Below are positions 12,001 through 24,600 of a stretch of DNA of 64,000 nucleotides, one piece after another (within the stretch, counting starts at the first letter, position 1; each line of letters begins with the position of its first letter). Origin of the DNA: Promerops cafer (taxonomy: Eukaryota; Chordata; Aves; Passeriformes; Nectariniidae); assembly GCA_013398275.1 (NCBI GenBank), contig VZSE01002186.1, positions 6,429 to 70,428 of the forward strand. Reading direction: 5' to 3'. The notes beneath the pieces were generated by a model, which made no database searches, was not told the DNA's origin, and worked only from the letters and a program-made list of their open reading frames with translations. The translations under genes were made by a program, and so were the position numbers.

Positions 12001-15000
12001 GGCTCTGGCTGAATAGTCCTGGGAGTCCTGCAGGTAACAGGATGAAGAACTACCAGGTACATGGATCTTAGCTGACTCAAAGACATTCACCCAAGCAGCC
12101 CCTAAAATCATTCTGTTTTCTTCTTTCTTTGAAAATGGGAAGGCTCATAGGGCATGTTTTCACAATAATGTTCAGTCTTAAGCTGGTGATGAATTGATGG
12201 TGATTTACTCAGGTACAATACCCTAATGTGATTCCTTCCTAAAATGTTGACATCAGAAGGAGGGGTTAGAAAGCAGAGTCAGCAGCATGATTTCAGGTGA
12301 GCACACATATGTGCAGCTTTAAAAAAACTTAGGACAATTTTTAAAAACAGCTTTATCACCCTAGAGCAATATTGCACATACACAAGCGTTGCTTTAAACT
12401 CCATCTGTCACTACTTATGTCTCACACACTGCTAGTGCTGTCCAATACCTTGCATCTGAAATAAACTGGTATTTTTTCACTTCAAGAAAGATGGTAAGAA
12501 AGGGAACTCCTTTTTTATACCATGTTGTTATAGAAACAAACTTTTCTAGCAGTAACCCTAACCCACACTCCAGATCCCACAGCTGCTCCAAACAATAAAA
12601 TAAAAATTATAATAAAACCCCCAGAAGTTTACTGTTCAACAGCCACCTCATTATCAGGTGTTTTGTTTTAATCATTTCCATCCGACTGTGAGGAGAAAGC
12701 ACTAAGCACTGGAGTTGCAAAATATCCCTGAATTATTTCTCTACCAGTAACTATTGATCCAATTTTTTTATGGATTGCCAATTTACAGGCTGGTTTAATA
12801 GAAAGAACAGAATGTAACACACAGTGGTGACAGGACCTTGTTTATCCATGATTGCACTGCTGCAATTTTGAGTGGTGCATTATGGTGTTATTTAGGTTCT
12901 CTTAAGTGACAATTACTCTGCCTAGAAATACAGAATAGGCACACCAGCATAATCCTTTCTCTCAGAGGTGATAAAGGCAATTACAATCTGACGAGAATTC
13001 TGTATTAAAGCATGTGATGTTCAAATCTGGGAGGCTGCTTAATAACTTCAAATGTCAGCAAGGAAAGGAAAGAGCCTGGCAACAAAGCAAGATGGGAAAA
13101 TGACTTGTGGCATGTGGACAGTAAAGATGGGAGGAACTGTAGTCTGAACAGATCTTTAGCAACAATATCAAGGAAACAGTCTCAGGGTCAAAAAAAAAAA
13201 AAAAAACAAAAATGAAGAAATTAGGTTGAAGACAGCAGAAACAGCACAGCATAGGACACCATATAATTGCAAGATCTTCAAGACAAAGTCCTGTTCTCCT
13301 TCAAAGAAAAGTTAATTTTTTTTCTTTTGCCCTGAACTTCTATGTGGTGGAATAGTGATTATGCCAATTCAAATCTCATCTCACCCACTCCCTTATTCTC
13401 CGGATGCAGGATGAATCTATCAGATACAGAGAGAATGTGCTCAGTGAGGAAGCAGAACCAGGTCACCTCCACTAACAGGATGTCACACAATGATTCCTAA
13501 TCATCAGTATTTTCCTGAACTGACATTTTATCTGAAGAACATATTATTTCCATTATCTATGCAAGCGCTCATTGGCCTGGGAATAATAATGCAGATACAA
13601 AAGAAGTTGTACATGTATTCCCACTAATTCATGACTTCACATTCCAGTATTAATTCTGCTTTTAGTAAAGGGGACGCTCCTGAATCCTGAGCCTGAAAGG
13701 GAGGAATCTCATGTAAGGTAAATAGTTATTTGCAGGAAACTCATGTTTACTTATCAATACCATAAAAATATGCTTTCTTTCACTATCCTATGTTGTTCTT
13801 TTCCATTAGAATCAAGGAAACACATAAGTAGAACATCTATTATACTCAAGGATCAGTAGTCGGTATCATTATCTAAGCTTAAAGAAAAGAAGTGTTTCAT
13901 AGCATCTGGAAAAAAAATTGAAATGCTTCTAAAAAGCCAAGATCTGGTGCTGTTCTACTACTGAATGTATCCATGCTCCTTAAAATAGATATGACGCTCA
14001 GTTTTGGTTGGTGTCCACATCTCCCGGTCATGAGATACTGCTGTGAGAAGTCTGCATTTGTAGACATGGGGAGTATTAAATGCCTTTCCTAAAAGATGTG
14101 TAATTTTGCTACACTTTTGGTTCAGATCTCAAGACTGACAATATCCTGGCATGCTCAAGATCATCAGTAGAGTAACGTGAAAATAATTATCAAGACTGGT
14201 ACATTGTGATAAGTGATGAGTTGTGTGTTTCAAGAAAAAAGAATAGTTGGAAGAAGAATTGTATATCAAAAGATAGAAAGAATCAAAATAGAGAATATGA
14301 TTCTTCTCACTGATTTCAGTACACTTTGTATCAAGGTTTGAGGTTCAGTTTTAATGGTCATCCTTACCTACATTGAAGCCTACCTTCCTCCAACAATACT
14401 TTTACTGGATTTGGTGGAATTACCCCAGATGTATTCCATATTCTGAAAATTGGCTGCTGTTTATTTCCCACAAATCCTGACCTTTTTTCATCTGATTAGC
14501 TTTCTTCTTAAGTTTGAAGGTGAACTCAAAAAGACACCTTTCAGCTTATCATGTCAGTAAGAAGAAGGACCACATGCTATGCCAGAATCTGAGTTTTACA
14601 TTGGTTTCGAACTTTAAACATATACCTGAGTTTTATCAGATGGCTTTCTAATAATCAGTTGCCTTTGCTTAATTTCATTTTAACTGTCTTTCCTTATTGC
14701 CAGTGTATTTATTTAAGATGGTCCTAGAAAGAGTTGCCTTTACAGTGCAAATGTAAAATTTACTCTGTCTTGGTGTCTGGATATTATCATATACGTAGGT
14801 CACTGTACTGATTATTTTTTTTAGGGATTTAAATGCAACAGACTCACAGTTCATTGGATGAAAGCAGTTTATCTCTGATCAAGCAAATACAGAATAAATT
14901 TCTAATATTATATATAGAAAGAAAAGAGAATGGAAAAAATGTTCATCTGTGTCATAGGTACAATATATTGAAGGTTTGACAACATCAAGGCATGCTAGCA

Positions 15001-18000
15001 GAAAACATTTGGCATAGCCAATAAAACTAAATGTAGGAATCTCACTACATTAAAATTTCCAATTTTATATTTTTATTGAGTTATTTATTTAAAAATAAAA
15101 AACAACATATGGAGCTAGACCAGAACTTTATAGTCAGAACTTACAGAACATCCTCTTTACTGATAAATATCTGCCAGAGCAGAACTACCCTGAGCTATTC
15201 ACAAGGCACACAGCCACAGTTTGTCCATCTGCTATTCCTATACATCTGGGGGCTGATTAATCTCACCAAATACAAAAAGGCTGTGATGTAGAATCCACAT
15301 TGTTCACATTTCTCTAGGTGATGCCAGGGCCTTCATCCCAGCAGTTTTCTGTGACCAAAGCATGGTTTCCCAACCAATCAAACAAGAGAAGCAGACACAG
15401 CTCTTCTGGATTTTGGTATTAACATACAAAGGCACCAGGTCTTCATTATCACAGATTATTTGTTTGCTGTTTTTACAAATGCTGAACCTGTTCCTTTGAA
15501 CTGAATAGCAGTTCCATTATGATCTTGAGAAGAAGCAAGTACATAATAACGAAGAAACAGGCCAGTATGATCATTTGCTCATCCTGTTGGTTGTTAGGAA
15601 AAGGAAAAAAAAGACTTTGTAGATGAGAAGGCATCAAAAGTTGCAAGATAATCTGCTCATTGATGCTGCATTATATCTTTAGAGTTAGCTATCATGGCTG
15701 GTTGACTCTATTATCAACAATTAGGTTTTTAGAACTTAGCAAAACACTAAGAAAAAAAGAAAAAAATTAATCAGACAACATGCTTTGTCTAATGATAGGA
15801 AGCCAGATGGAAAAGAGCTATGATAACAAGCATCTCATAATCTCATTATAAAGAACAAACCCTCTGTTGAATGCTTGTGCTCCTTAGTCAAATGGTCTCT
15901 CATGAGTCAAACAGGCTCAGGAACAGCAATTGAATGTCATCGAACTTCTCTGTCCCAATTCTCATAGGTCATTTTTCAAAGTGTCTTAAAATAAGTCTTT
16001 CATTTCTCAAGAAAGTCCTTGGCAGCAATTTGGGCTGATGATAAACAAGCCTCCACTAACTGTATTTAAAGACAGAAGAAAGATGTTCGTATACTGACTT
16101 AGTTATGCTTAAGCGGCAAGAAGAAACAAAGCAATAAAAACACAACTACACTATTTTTCTTACAAATGAGTTCCAAACACAGTTTCGTTACATGAAGAAG
16201 CTTGTTGATCTTTTATATAGAAACTACTAGGTGAGTCAATTTTAATTTTTTATGAAAGCCTCATCAACAATTTTGTTTCATTCCAGAAGGAGCTATTCTT
16301 GAACAAATACATCCAACTTGAGAAGAAACACCACAAACCTATTTTTTTCTTGATGCCTCATTACATTCACACCCAGAATGGCAATGATCAGGACTCTGCC
16401 TTTTCATTCCACCTGGAAAGAATTAATTTAGCTGCTGCTCTGTGAAGTTAGTGGCAAAAGAAACACAAATGACTAAACAGCCTTTAAGAGACCTTAAATA
16501 CACAAGAACTACCTGCAGTAGAAGGAAAAAAGTAATGGACCATATGAAGAAGTTCAGTTTAACTACAGGCTTGTTTGAAATCTCACCAGTGTCAAGTATT
16601 CATAGTCATAAACATAGATTTATACTAAAATATTTGACTATGAACTTGCTAAATCTCTAAAAAGAAGGGAAGCTGACACTGCATATGGAAATGAAACTAA
16701 ATGCAGAATAACCTTGTTTTCAATAGCTAAAGAAAAACAAACTCTATATTTTTTTCACCTGAGCAAACAACGAGAACAAGACAGAGGAGTTTTATGATGA
16801 GGTAAATCAACAAAGGGTATCCCCAAGTAGAACTCAAGTTGAGTCCTAATTTTTCCCTGTCCACAGGAATTTGGAAAAGTTGAAGGAACAGTCAGATGAG
16901 ATTCAGTGAGCACACTATTGCCACTTTCAGACAAGTAGCATATATAGTTTATAATATATAATTTATACCATATTTTATTTTAGTCTCATTTGTCATGATC
17001 AAGAAACCTACGAAGTTTAGTCAACTTTGGCTTCTAGTGTATCACAAAGTCTAGCTGAGAACTTGTGTCATTCCAGGAACCATGATAATACAGCTTAGCT
17101 CACAGTCCATCCACAGATATTGGCAAAATCTTAATGGAAAGGAAAAAATTTGCACTAACTTCCACTTCGCAGTTATATAAAGTCCATCTCTATTTTACAA
17201 CACGACTGCTTAAAATATTGTAAGAGTTTAATTCCCAGCTTAATCTAGGACAGGCAAGCAAGGCCTTTGATTATTCAGCAAATGGCCCAGCTTTGATGAA
17301 AATGTATAACTAGAAAGAGGAAACATTTTCTGCAGAATTCAGAGGATGATATTCAGTTGATAAATAGATAGAGACCTCTTCTGCCTATCACTACAACTAT
17401 CAGTTTTAACACATATGAAACAGAAAAAGTGACCAAGAGCATCAGAGAAGCCTCATGGGGTAAAAGAAGTCATGCTCATCTCTTTGCCAGCACACTTTTT
17501 TTACTGATGGCCTGCTCTGCAGTAACTACCTCGCACTTCCACCTTTGCTCTGGGATCTGAGTTGATGCAAAGCAGAAAGCTCAGTGACACTGCTTTTGCA
17601 CCTCTTCTTTGAATACAATACCTTACATTCTGTATGCTTGAAAACAAGATTCAGGTAGGGTCATGATTTATAGATCCACAAAATTCAAGTCACAATCTGG
17701 CCTTCAAGTACCATCAAATAGTCTCTGAAGCAGAGCTCTTTTATATAAGACATTTAAAATTGAATGAGACTTATCCCTGGAGACTGTATTGTAGAACAAA
17801 CTTGTGTCCTGATCAGGTTGGGAGGAAGGAAGAAAAAAAAAAAGAATGTCCCAGTTAGCAAGAATACACAATGTTTTGCAGTGACAAATAAATTTGGCAT
17901 TTCATGAACAAAAGTAAGAAATTCACAAGGGAATGGCAGAGAGGCAAAGATTCCAACAGTAGAGAGAAGGCAGTGGCTGTCACGCAAACTGCATGAAGGG

Positions 18001-19399
18001 CACATAATACTCCAGTGAATTATAGTGTAAAGTGTTTTGTTTCTGCTCAGCACATTTCACGTGCCCTTCCTGAAAACAACAAAAAAAGCAGTGCTCAGTC
18101 AACTACTGGAAGCCAATGAAAACAGGCAAGAGTTGAATCCTGTCATCTGTGTAGAGATGCATTACAACATGACAAGCATCCACAAGCAATGAATTTGTAA
18201 TGCAAAACCAAATCATAATTCAAGGCCTGCCCCAGCATGTTTCAGGTTAGAACTTGAAACTGTCAGAAAGACTGGTTTAAAATTTTTCAATGCAGGGAAA
18301 AAACCAATTTTGAAATAGGGTCATAGGGACAGACAAGGCTGAGATGATGGGCTGCTCAGCTGTAAGAAGCATCTTTCACCTTAGTTTCAGAGATTTAATA
18401 GGTGTCAAGGACAAAGAGCAAATGCAAGAAAAGGGATTTGTGAATGAAAAGTGAAAGAATGAATAAAGGTTAGTTGTGATATTTCAGGTTAAGGCCTTAT
18501 TCAAAAACAAAGTAGTGTGGTGTTGAACAAAACATTCTGGGCTGAAAGACAGGCAAAATATTGTCTGTGATTTGCTGTGCAAGCATCATGCACAGCCCTG
18601 CAGTCTCTTTTGATCTACAAAGAGCTCATCTCAAGTGAAATAACTTTCAAAAGAAAATTACAAAACATAAAAACCAGTTCCATAATTGCCCTTCTTATCC
18701 GTATGAAAACACTATTGTAAGGAACGGCATAAAGCACAAAATAAAAAGTTCTTGAGCATTTTCTAAAATCATTAACATTTGTTCTGAACAAAAATTAGTA
18801 CAAGAAAAAATAAATGTATAATGGAAACATACAAAAGAAGACTAGAAACACATGCGATCTCCAACTAAACAGCTTGGTTACTGTGGTATCTCAAATTGAA
18901 AGTGAAAACTCATAAAAAGTGTATTCTCTGGAGTGATTACTGATTTTTAAAGTATCCCATATTTAGTTCAGATGATATTTCATAATATTGATTATGTATT
19001 ATTATGTATAATTATATATATATCCATAACGATTCTGTAAAGAACACTTGAAGTGAGATACCAGAAAACGTCCATTGCTTACAGATAAACACATAGGCCT
19101 ACAATGAAGCTCTGATCCCTAAACTTCATTTTTTTCTGAAGAAAACATTCTAAGAATGTTCTAATATTCTAAGAATATTGTGTGTCTCTCTTGTGATTCC
19201 TGATTCAAGATCTTTCTGACTATGCCAGTTTGCTGCAAAGAGGCAATTCACACCACTTAAAGAACTAGTGTCAAAGATACCAGCAAAAGTGGTTTTATTA
19301 AAATGTGGTATTATAAAACTGCGACTTACCAACATTTGATGGCAAGGTTCAGTCTGTTATGGTACTGCACAAAGGATACAATAATGATTCAAAAGTACC
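9011..19399. other. Long non-coding stretch, no gene seen
   Basis: Over 10 kb without a recognised element. A slightly GC-richer part at about 10500-11340 carries overlapping reading frames of 138 and 150 codons on opposite strands. Neither shows a domain, a sensible start context or family resemblance, and I treat them as chance. A minus-strand frame at 11736-12086 has a protein-like composition (see findings). Simple sequence includes an A18 run at about 13190-13206 and an AT-rich stretch at about 18985-19025. Two telomere-like TAACCC units at 12553-12564 are too few to mean anything. Confidence 0.55.
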
Positions 19400-19948
19400 G
19401 GGGCAGAACCAAACTTACCAAAATAAAGATCAAAGTTACCAAGATAAAACCTTAGTGCACTTTAGTATGAGGCTATGCGTGATGGCAGTCACCTACCAAA
19501 GAGGTGCCTAGGTCTCAAGGAGCAACCTTGAGAGGCTTCCCAGCTCCAGAGGAGCTCACTGCCCTGCTGCCAGGTTGCTTAGCAGGGAGAGTTCAGAGCT
19601 GGCTCCCTTAGGCTGTCATAGTTATGGGGATAAAGTGGTTGACTCATAGTTAAATTATATGCCATGGGAAAGGTATGCATGAGATGCCTTGTACTCATGA
19701 CTTTCTCTGCCCCTTGATAAATGAGTCTTGGAAAGCCCGCCCTCTGTTCATGTGTGAATCGCATGGTTGGTGTTCCAGCCTCATGTGCACTGATGCTCAC
19801 TGGGCCGTTCTGCCTCTTTGTGGGTTTTGAGAGAACAGATAGGAACAAAAGGAATTGTTGGCCTATTTAGGGCTCAAGCCTTTACCTCCTTTGGAGAATG
19901 AACCAAACCATCACTAGTTTGGTTTAGGAGTCAAGGGCATCCATCACA
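19400..19948 (-). mobile_element. Probable solo LTR, minus strand (ERVK-like)
   Basis: Read on the minus strand, the stretch starts with TGTGATGGATGCC at 19948 and has a TATAAT-like box at about 19660. It ends with two TTTAT-TTGGTAA-type units and TTGGTTCTGCCCC near 19400, resembling the R/U5 end of avian ERVK LTRs. The length of about 550 bases fits a solo LTR. I saw no target-site duplication and no internal retroviral sequence. The 89-codon minus-strand frame inside it is a by-product. The class is an impression and the borders are approximate. Confidence 0.5.
19901..19924. repeat. Perfect 8-base inverted repeat
   Basis: AACCAAAC at 19901-19908 and GTTTGGTT at 19917-19924 are exact reverse complements around an 8-base spacer. 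The pair lies about 25 bases inside the presumed 5' end of the minus-strand LTR, where transcription-factor sites are common. Confidence 0.75.
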
Positions 19949-21248
19949 ATTTCCAGGCTTACTCTTCCAATACATTCCAGACCAGGAACAAACCTTTCCC
20001 AGCTGAAGTCAGTAACAGTTCTGTTATTAAATTCAGTCATGCAAGGACTCAAATAAAATTATATGGGGAGGAACATTTACTAATTTTTTATTTCTTGACT
20101 ATTCAACCTGCCATCTGCAGTAAGTTATTCTTAACATTCAATAAAAAGGAAGATTCTTTAAGACTTATTTCAGCACCATTCTTCTGACAATGGAAGAAGT
20201 AATAAAGAGAGCAGTTAACTCTCACAGAGACTGGAGTGCCACAGAGTGTAAAGTACTAAAAACCTTGGGAGTATTTGTGTAAGGGCGGGCAAGAGTGGGT
20301 TACGCTAAGGATGTATGTTCAATGTTGAATGCCATGAAACTAAGCTGTTGTGTAAAAAAGCAATTGATTTTTCACAAACACTTTTTCTAGCAGATTATTA
20401 AAACGCCCTTTTCCCCAGAACTAAGTAAAAAAATAAAGTATAGCTGCATTTGAGCATGGGGAATTATACTATATCTGTTGAAAACAATTATAACTACATT
20501 CAGAAAGAATAATGCTCCTGTCAACTGCTGTAAGAGGATGCTTTGATTGCTCCAGAGTTATTGGCAAACATGTAATTATTGAACCAGTGTATATTTTAAT
20601 ATATATATTAATAACTTCCTACTACAAACCTTTTTACCCACAGGTAGCAAAATGTTGTGTCCATACTAGGTAAGACCATCTTACCTTCCCTTTGACCCAA
20701 CTCAGTGTTTCATTATCTGTAGAGAGCAGTGGCAGAGGGTTAGACCCGCTCTACTGGTGCATGAATAATCTCCCTTCTTTTCTGATTTTCCTTTCACCAT
20801 CCTCCTTCCTCCCTGATACCACTCTCCTTTGTCTTCTTTTCTAATGATTCATAGATCTTAAGGAAGATCCAAAAGAGTAAATGGTGATACACTTGCATTA
20901 AACAGTATCCCTTTTCCTGATCCCAGAGAGCCTGCAATACAGCAGAGCTATGAAGGACTCAACTCAAGGAGGACCATCTGTCACAAAGCAGTGAGTCTGC
21001 TGCCTCCTGCCTAGAGCAGAATGTTGAACCAAGCAGGAAACAACCTGGAAAAGCCACAAACCTGAGAGGGATGAGGAACCGTGAAGGTTGCTCCTACATC
21101 ATATGCCTGGCCAAGAGAACTCCAGCCCTCTCAGTGGCCCTTGTAAAACTGCACTCAGAGGATGACAGGAATAGCAGCATACACAGTTGTTCAGCAAATG
21201 GTACCAAGAAACCAAAATAGCAATGCAAGGCAGCTGGGGAGGTTGTCT
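19949..21248. other. Non-coding DNA, no gene seen
   Basis: No gene or confident repeat. The part at about 20660-20745 loosely resembles an ancient dispersed repeat seen in reptiles and birds (GGTAAGACCATCT ... CAGTGTTTC ... CAGTGGC), but too weakly to call. Confidence 0.5.
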
Positions 21249-21276
21249 CCTTCAAAAAAAACCCTCTTTTTGAAGG
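21249..21276. repeat. Perfect 10-base inverted repeat
   Basis: CCTTCAAAAA at 21249-21258 pairs exactly with TTTTTGAAGG at 21267-21276, with an 8-base loop. It resembles an intrinsic hairpin but has no gene next to it in this eukaryotic setting. Confidence 0.8.
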
Positions 21277-21476
21277 GTACTTTTGGGTGGTAAAGAATGT
21301 TTTTGCCAACAGATTTCTGGCAGCCTTCAAAGCAGGACTGCGTAAGTAGGGCATGGGCTGAAGCATTCTTGTGTCCCAGTAACTCTCAACAGCTATAGGA
21401 GACCCCTGGGCAATGGGCAGCTGGATCTAACATACAACAGATTGAGCCTTCAGAGCTCAGTCTGAAGGGGCTCAAT

Positions 21477-21606
21477 GGGAAGGGAAGGGAAGTTCTGGGA
21501 AGGGAAGNNNNNNNNNNNNNNNNNNNNNNNNNNNNNNNNNNNNNNNNNNNNNNNNNNNNNNNNNNNNNNNAAGGGAAGGGAAGGGAAGGGAAGGGAAGGG
21601 AAGGGA
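21477..21606 (+). repeat. GGGAA-based minisatellite interrupted by a gap
   Basis: Left of the gap is one 20-base unit (GGGAAGGGAAGGGAAGTTCT) and the start of another. Right of it is a pure pentamer run GGGAA up to 21606. The G-run spacing (GGG-AA-GGG) makes the plus strand able to form G-quadruplexes. The same unit recurs at 27243-27457. The true array length is unknown because of the gap. Confidence 0.9.
21508..21570. other. Assembly gap (63 N)
   Basis: Sixty-three undetermined bases lie inside the GGGAA array, most likely a collapsed or unsequenced part of the repeat. The number of N need not reflect true length. Confidence 0.97.
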
Positions 21607-21661
21607 TTACATGCTGGTCTTTGTTAAAAAGAATGGTGGTGTCAGTTCACACTGATTTTCA
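21603..21661 (+). repeat. 59-base flank module, copy 1 of 2
   Basis: Directly after the GGGAA run, 59 bases ending in TTCACACTGATTTTCA match 27454-27512 with three differences (about 95% identity by eye). After that the two loci diverge at once. The module therefore belongs to the repeat unit rather than to the insertion site. Confidence 0.9.
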
Positions 21662-24600
21662 CACTGAACCTCTCTAAACCACCATTATCTGTTCATCCAT
21701 TAGCCTATTATTATCCCCATAGAGGCACATCCTTTTATTTTCCTTTGAAATTATTCCTGTTTATGCCATCCTTTGCCCATGCTCTTTTTTTCTGACAATT
21801 AAAAACTTTATTTAATCAATACCACTTAAAAAAATAATGACAAAACTTCCCTGAAAGACGTCATTTAAGCATACCACATTTAAGTATACCACAATTGAAA
21901 ATTGGAACACTGAAGGGTCAAGAAGCTAGGGAACCACTATTAAAAAACTGGGTTTCCAAAAGTGATTATATCTCACTGTCTTTTCCATAACCAGTTTTTC
22001 CCTTCTTGAGTTACTGATTGCAAAGTTACACTATAGAGGACAACAGAGTTTCTGTTACAGTGTTTTTTCTGTAAGAATACAGCAACCTAAAGGAACCCAA
22101 AACCACCATAATGACCCTAACATGGAACTGCTTCACCCTTCCACTGGCAGTGGTGTACTTGACTGAAAGGGAAGAGCAGAAAGAAATACATTGAAACACA
22201 CCTCTTTGGTTTTAGCATGTATTTTCCCTATCTATGTGTAATAACTTCTTTTTGTCTTCCGTCTTGTACTTTGATTGTAAGTTCTGCATGGCAGAAACCA
22301 TTTTCATTCCCTGTCTAGCAAAATGGGGTACTCTCTATGATGGTTCTAGTTCAGGAGCTATGGCGTAGGATTTTTAGGATTTAGGATTGGTCACTATAAT
22401 CATAATCATGCTCAGAACTGTTATTATTTACTGGCAGATGCTTCTTCCTCCATGTTATTTGATATAAAGTGTTCCCTGCAGTGTCATGCCATTGCTGGCA
22501 TTGCATAACAGGGCACTTCTGGGTAAGAGGCATGAGGAAGATGAAGGATAAAGGAGATTATTCATTTTCTAGTAGGCAGATGTTAACCCACAGAGATTCT
22601 ATTCACATCTATATGACTGCACATGGCTGCCTGGAAATGTTAAAGAGTTTGAAGTCTCAGCTTAGTCTTGGGCTCAAACTTGGCATTTCCAAAGGGAAAT
22701 GAGGACATGGACAGATGGGAAGAGAGGTGTAAGACAGAGCCAAGGGTCCAGAGAGAGGGGAGCTGCCAGTCAGGAAACAAAACCTTAGTTTAACTACATA
22801 AAAAGAATTCTGTAATGTTTCCATCTGTCTTCCTCCCTATTTTGTAATTTTTCCACATTAATCATTTCACCCAATATGGCGCAACACTATACTTCAGAGC
22901 TGAAGTCTGGTTTTCAATGCTGCACTGAAGAACCAAAGAAAAGAGCCAGGGATGTTGGTGACTTGGGCATTGCTTAGCAACAGCAGAAAGATGACAGCTT
23001 AATTCAGTTGCTTTTCCCTGAAAAACAAACAAACAAACAAAGAACCAGAATAAAACAAACACCCACACCACAGAAAGTCCACTTCTGGTGTTTACCTCTT
23101 TACTCTGTTGTTCTGTTCCTTCTAATTTCATGTATTGTGTTTTGCTCCCAGGCTTGTTCTGAAGTGAGCTTACTAGACAAGTTGTAATGGTTCTGGTTCA
23201 TTCCAGCTAGGGGCCACTGTCTGGAGAGTATGCATAATATTTTGTAGCACAGCCTGTCAGAGTATTGAAGGCAATTTGAACTGGAGGAAAAAAAATTCTT
23301 ATATCTTAAGACCATCTAGCCATTGTATGCTGGCCAGAAGAAAATCCAGACATGCTCAGTGCTATGGAAAGGTACCTAGTTGGACCTAGAAAAAATCTGC
23401 CAAAAGAATGTAGGTGCAATCCTTCCTACCTCCTCTTTTTTACCAGTATAGATACAGCTACTGACACATTGGTTAAGCTCCTGCTGTCAGTTGTCATCTG
23501 GAGGATCATCCTACTCCACTGACAGACAGTCTCCTAACCTAATCATCTGAACGAATTGCCTAAAGAGGAACATTGTGAATACTTCCTCTGTGTGACTAAA
23601 CTCATGGCATTTATTCCAGTTGAAATGAACATGAGAAATCCAGAGAGGATTTTGCACTGGGACGTAAGCAGGACATTATCCACAAGAACAGTTGAAAAAA
23701 GCATGAGCAAGATTTACAGTATCTTTTCTTTATGTTGGACATAATTAACTGTAAACTTCATGCAGTATTTTCCACTGTAGGATCTAAAAGTGTTTATGAA
23801 ATAAACTTTTGGGCAGTTGGTGTCTGAAGAGAGTATTATTGTTGTATCTAGTGCATGGCAAGCCAAAGATCACAAAGCACATTTCAGGCTATGCTGAGAG
23901 TGAGCCCTCCTGATTTCCAAAGCATACTGTTTTGGTATGAAGACCATTTTATCTCTGATGAGCAAAAGCAACGTGAAATGTGAAACATAATATATGATTT
24001 TCTCTCCAACAAAAGATTCACGGGTAAATGAAGAGCTTTTAACACACAGTCTTTAGAAGGAAAAGCAAACTTCCTGGTAAATTCAAATATTTTAAGCATC
24101 GTATCTTGGCTTAATCAAGGTTAGGTTAGGAGAATATGTTTAGCAAATTTCAATAGTCATTTTGGCAGTTCTGAAAATATTTCTGAAGAAGAGATTATTT
24201 TTTGTATTTTTTTCCAGAAAGCCTCTGTGCCATATGGAATGGCACTAATTCATTTAGTAGTAGTGATTAGACAAAGATGTGTTTAGTTTAAGATGGAGCT
24301 GGGAAAAAGAAACAAAACCATGCTTAGTTCACTGAATGTAACAGCATATATCATTTATATTTTACTGTAGGGAAATCTGTCAGAGATTAACACTGGTCAC
24401 TTACCTCAAGAGTTCCTGGGAGCAGAGTAAGAAGGGCTAAGCAGAGGCAGGGCACTGAAAGAAAATTAAGGCACAACAGAATCATAGGAATATAACATGT
24501 TGGAAAGATCCAAATCTTACAGACAGTTATCAGAACCAGAAGAAGGTAGAGTTTTACAGAGCTTGATGGAAAGACAGGAATAAAACTCTGAAACAAAAAA

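Noticed and set aside
12553..12564. Telomere-like TAACCC repeat
   Set aside because: Only two units; chance.
13190..13206. A18 run as a retrotransposon poly(A) tail
   Set aside because: No target-site duplication or retrogene body beside it. Bird CR1 does not end in poly(A).
16165..16230. Plus-strand exon-like segment with an open frame ending at a GTGAGT donor
   Set aside because: The frame meets a stop at the donor itself and the acceptor is poor.
20640..20674. 26-base plus-strand microexon between a strong acceptor (CCCACAG) and GTAAGA
   Set aside because: Length not divisible by three, no partner exon. Shows how often good splice pairs arise by chance here.
20660..20745. Ancient dispersed reptile/bird repeat
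   Set aside because: Word order is suggestive but needs gaps; not supportable by eye.
24471..24530. Decayed minus-strand CR1 tail
   Set aside because: Resemblance is confined to a few words (CAGAATCATAGGAA, GTTGGAAAGATCC) and does not continue.
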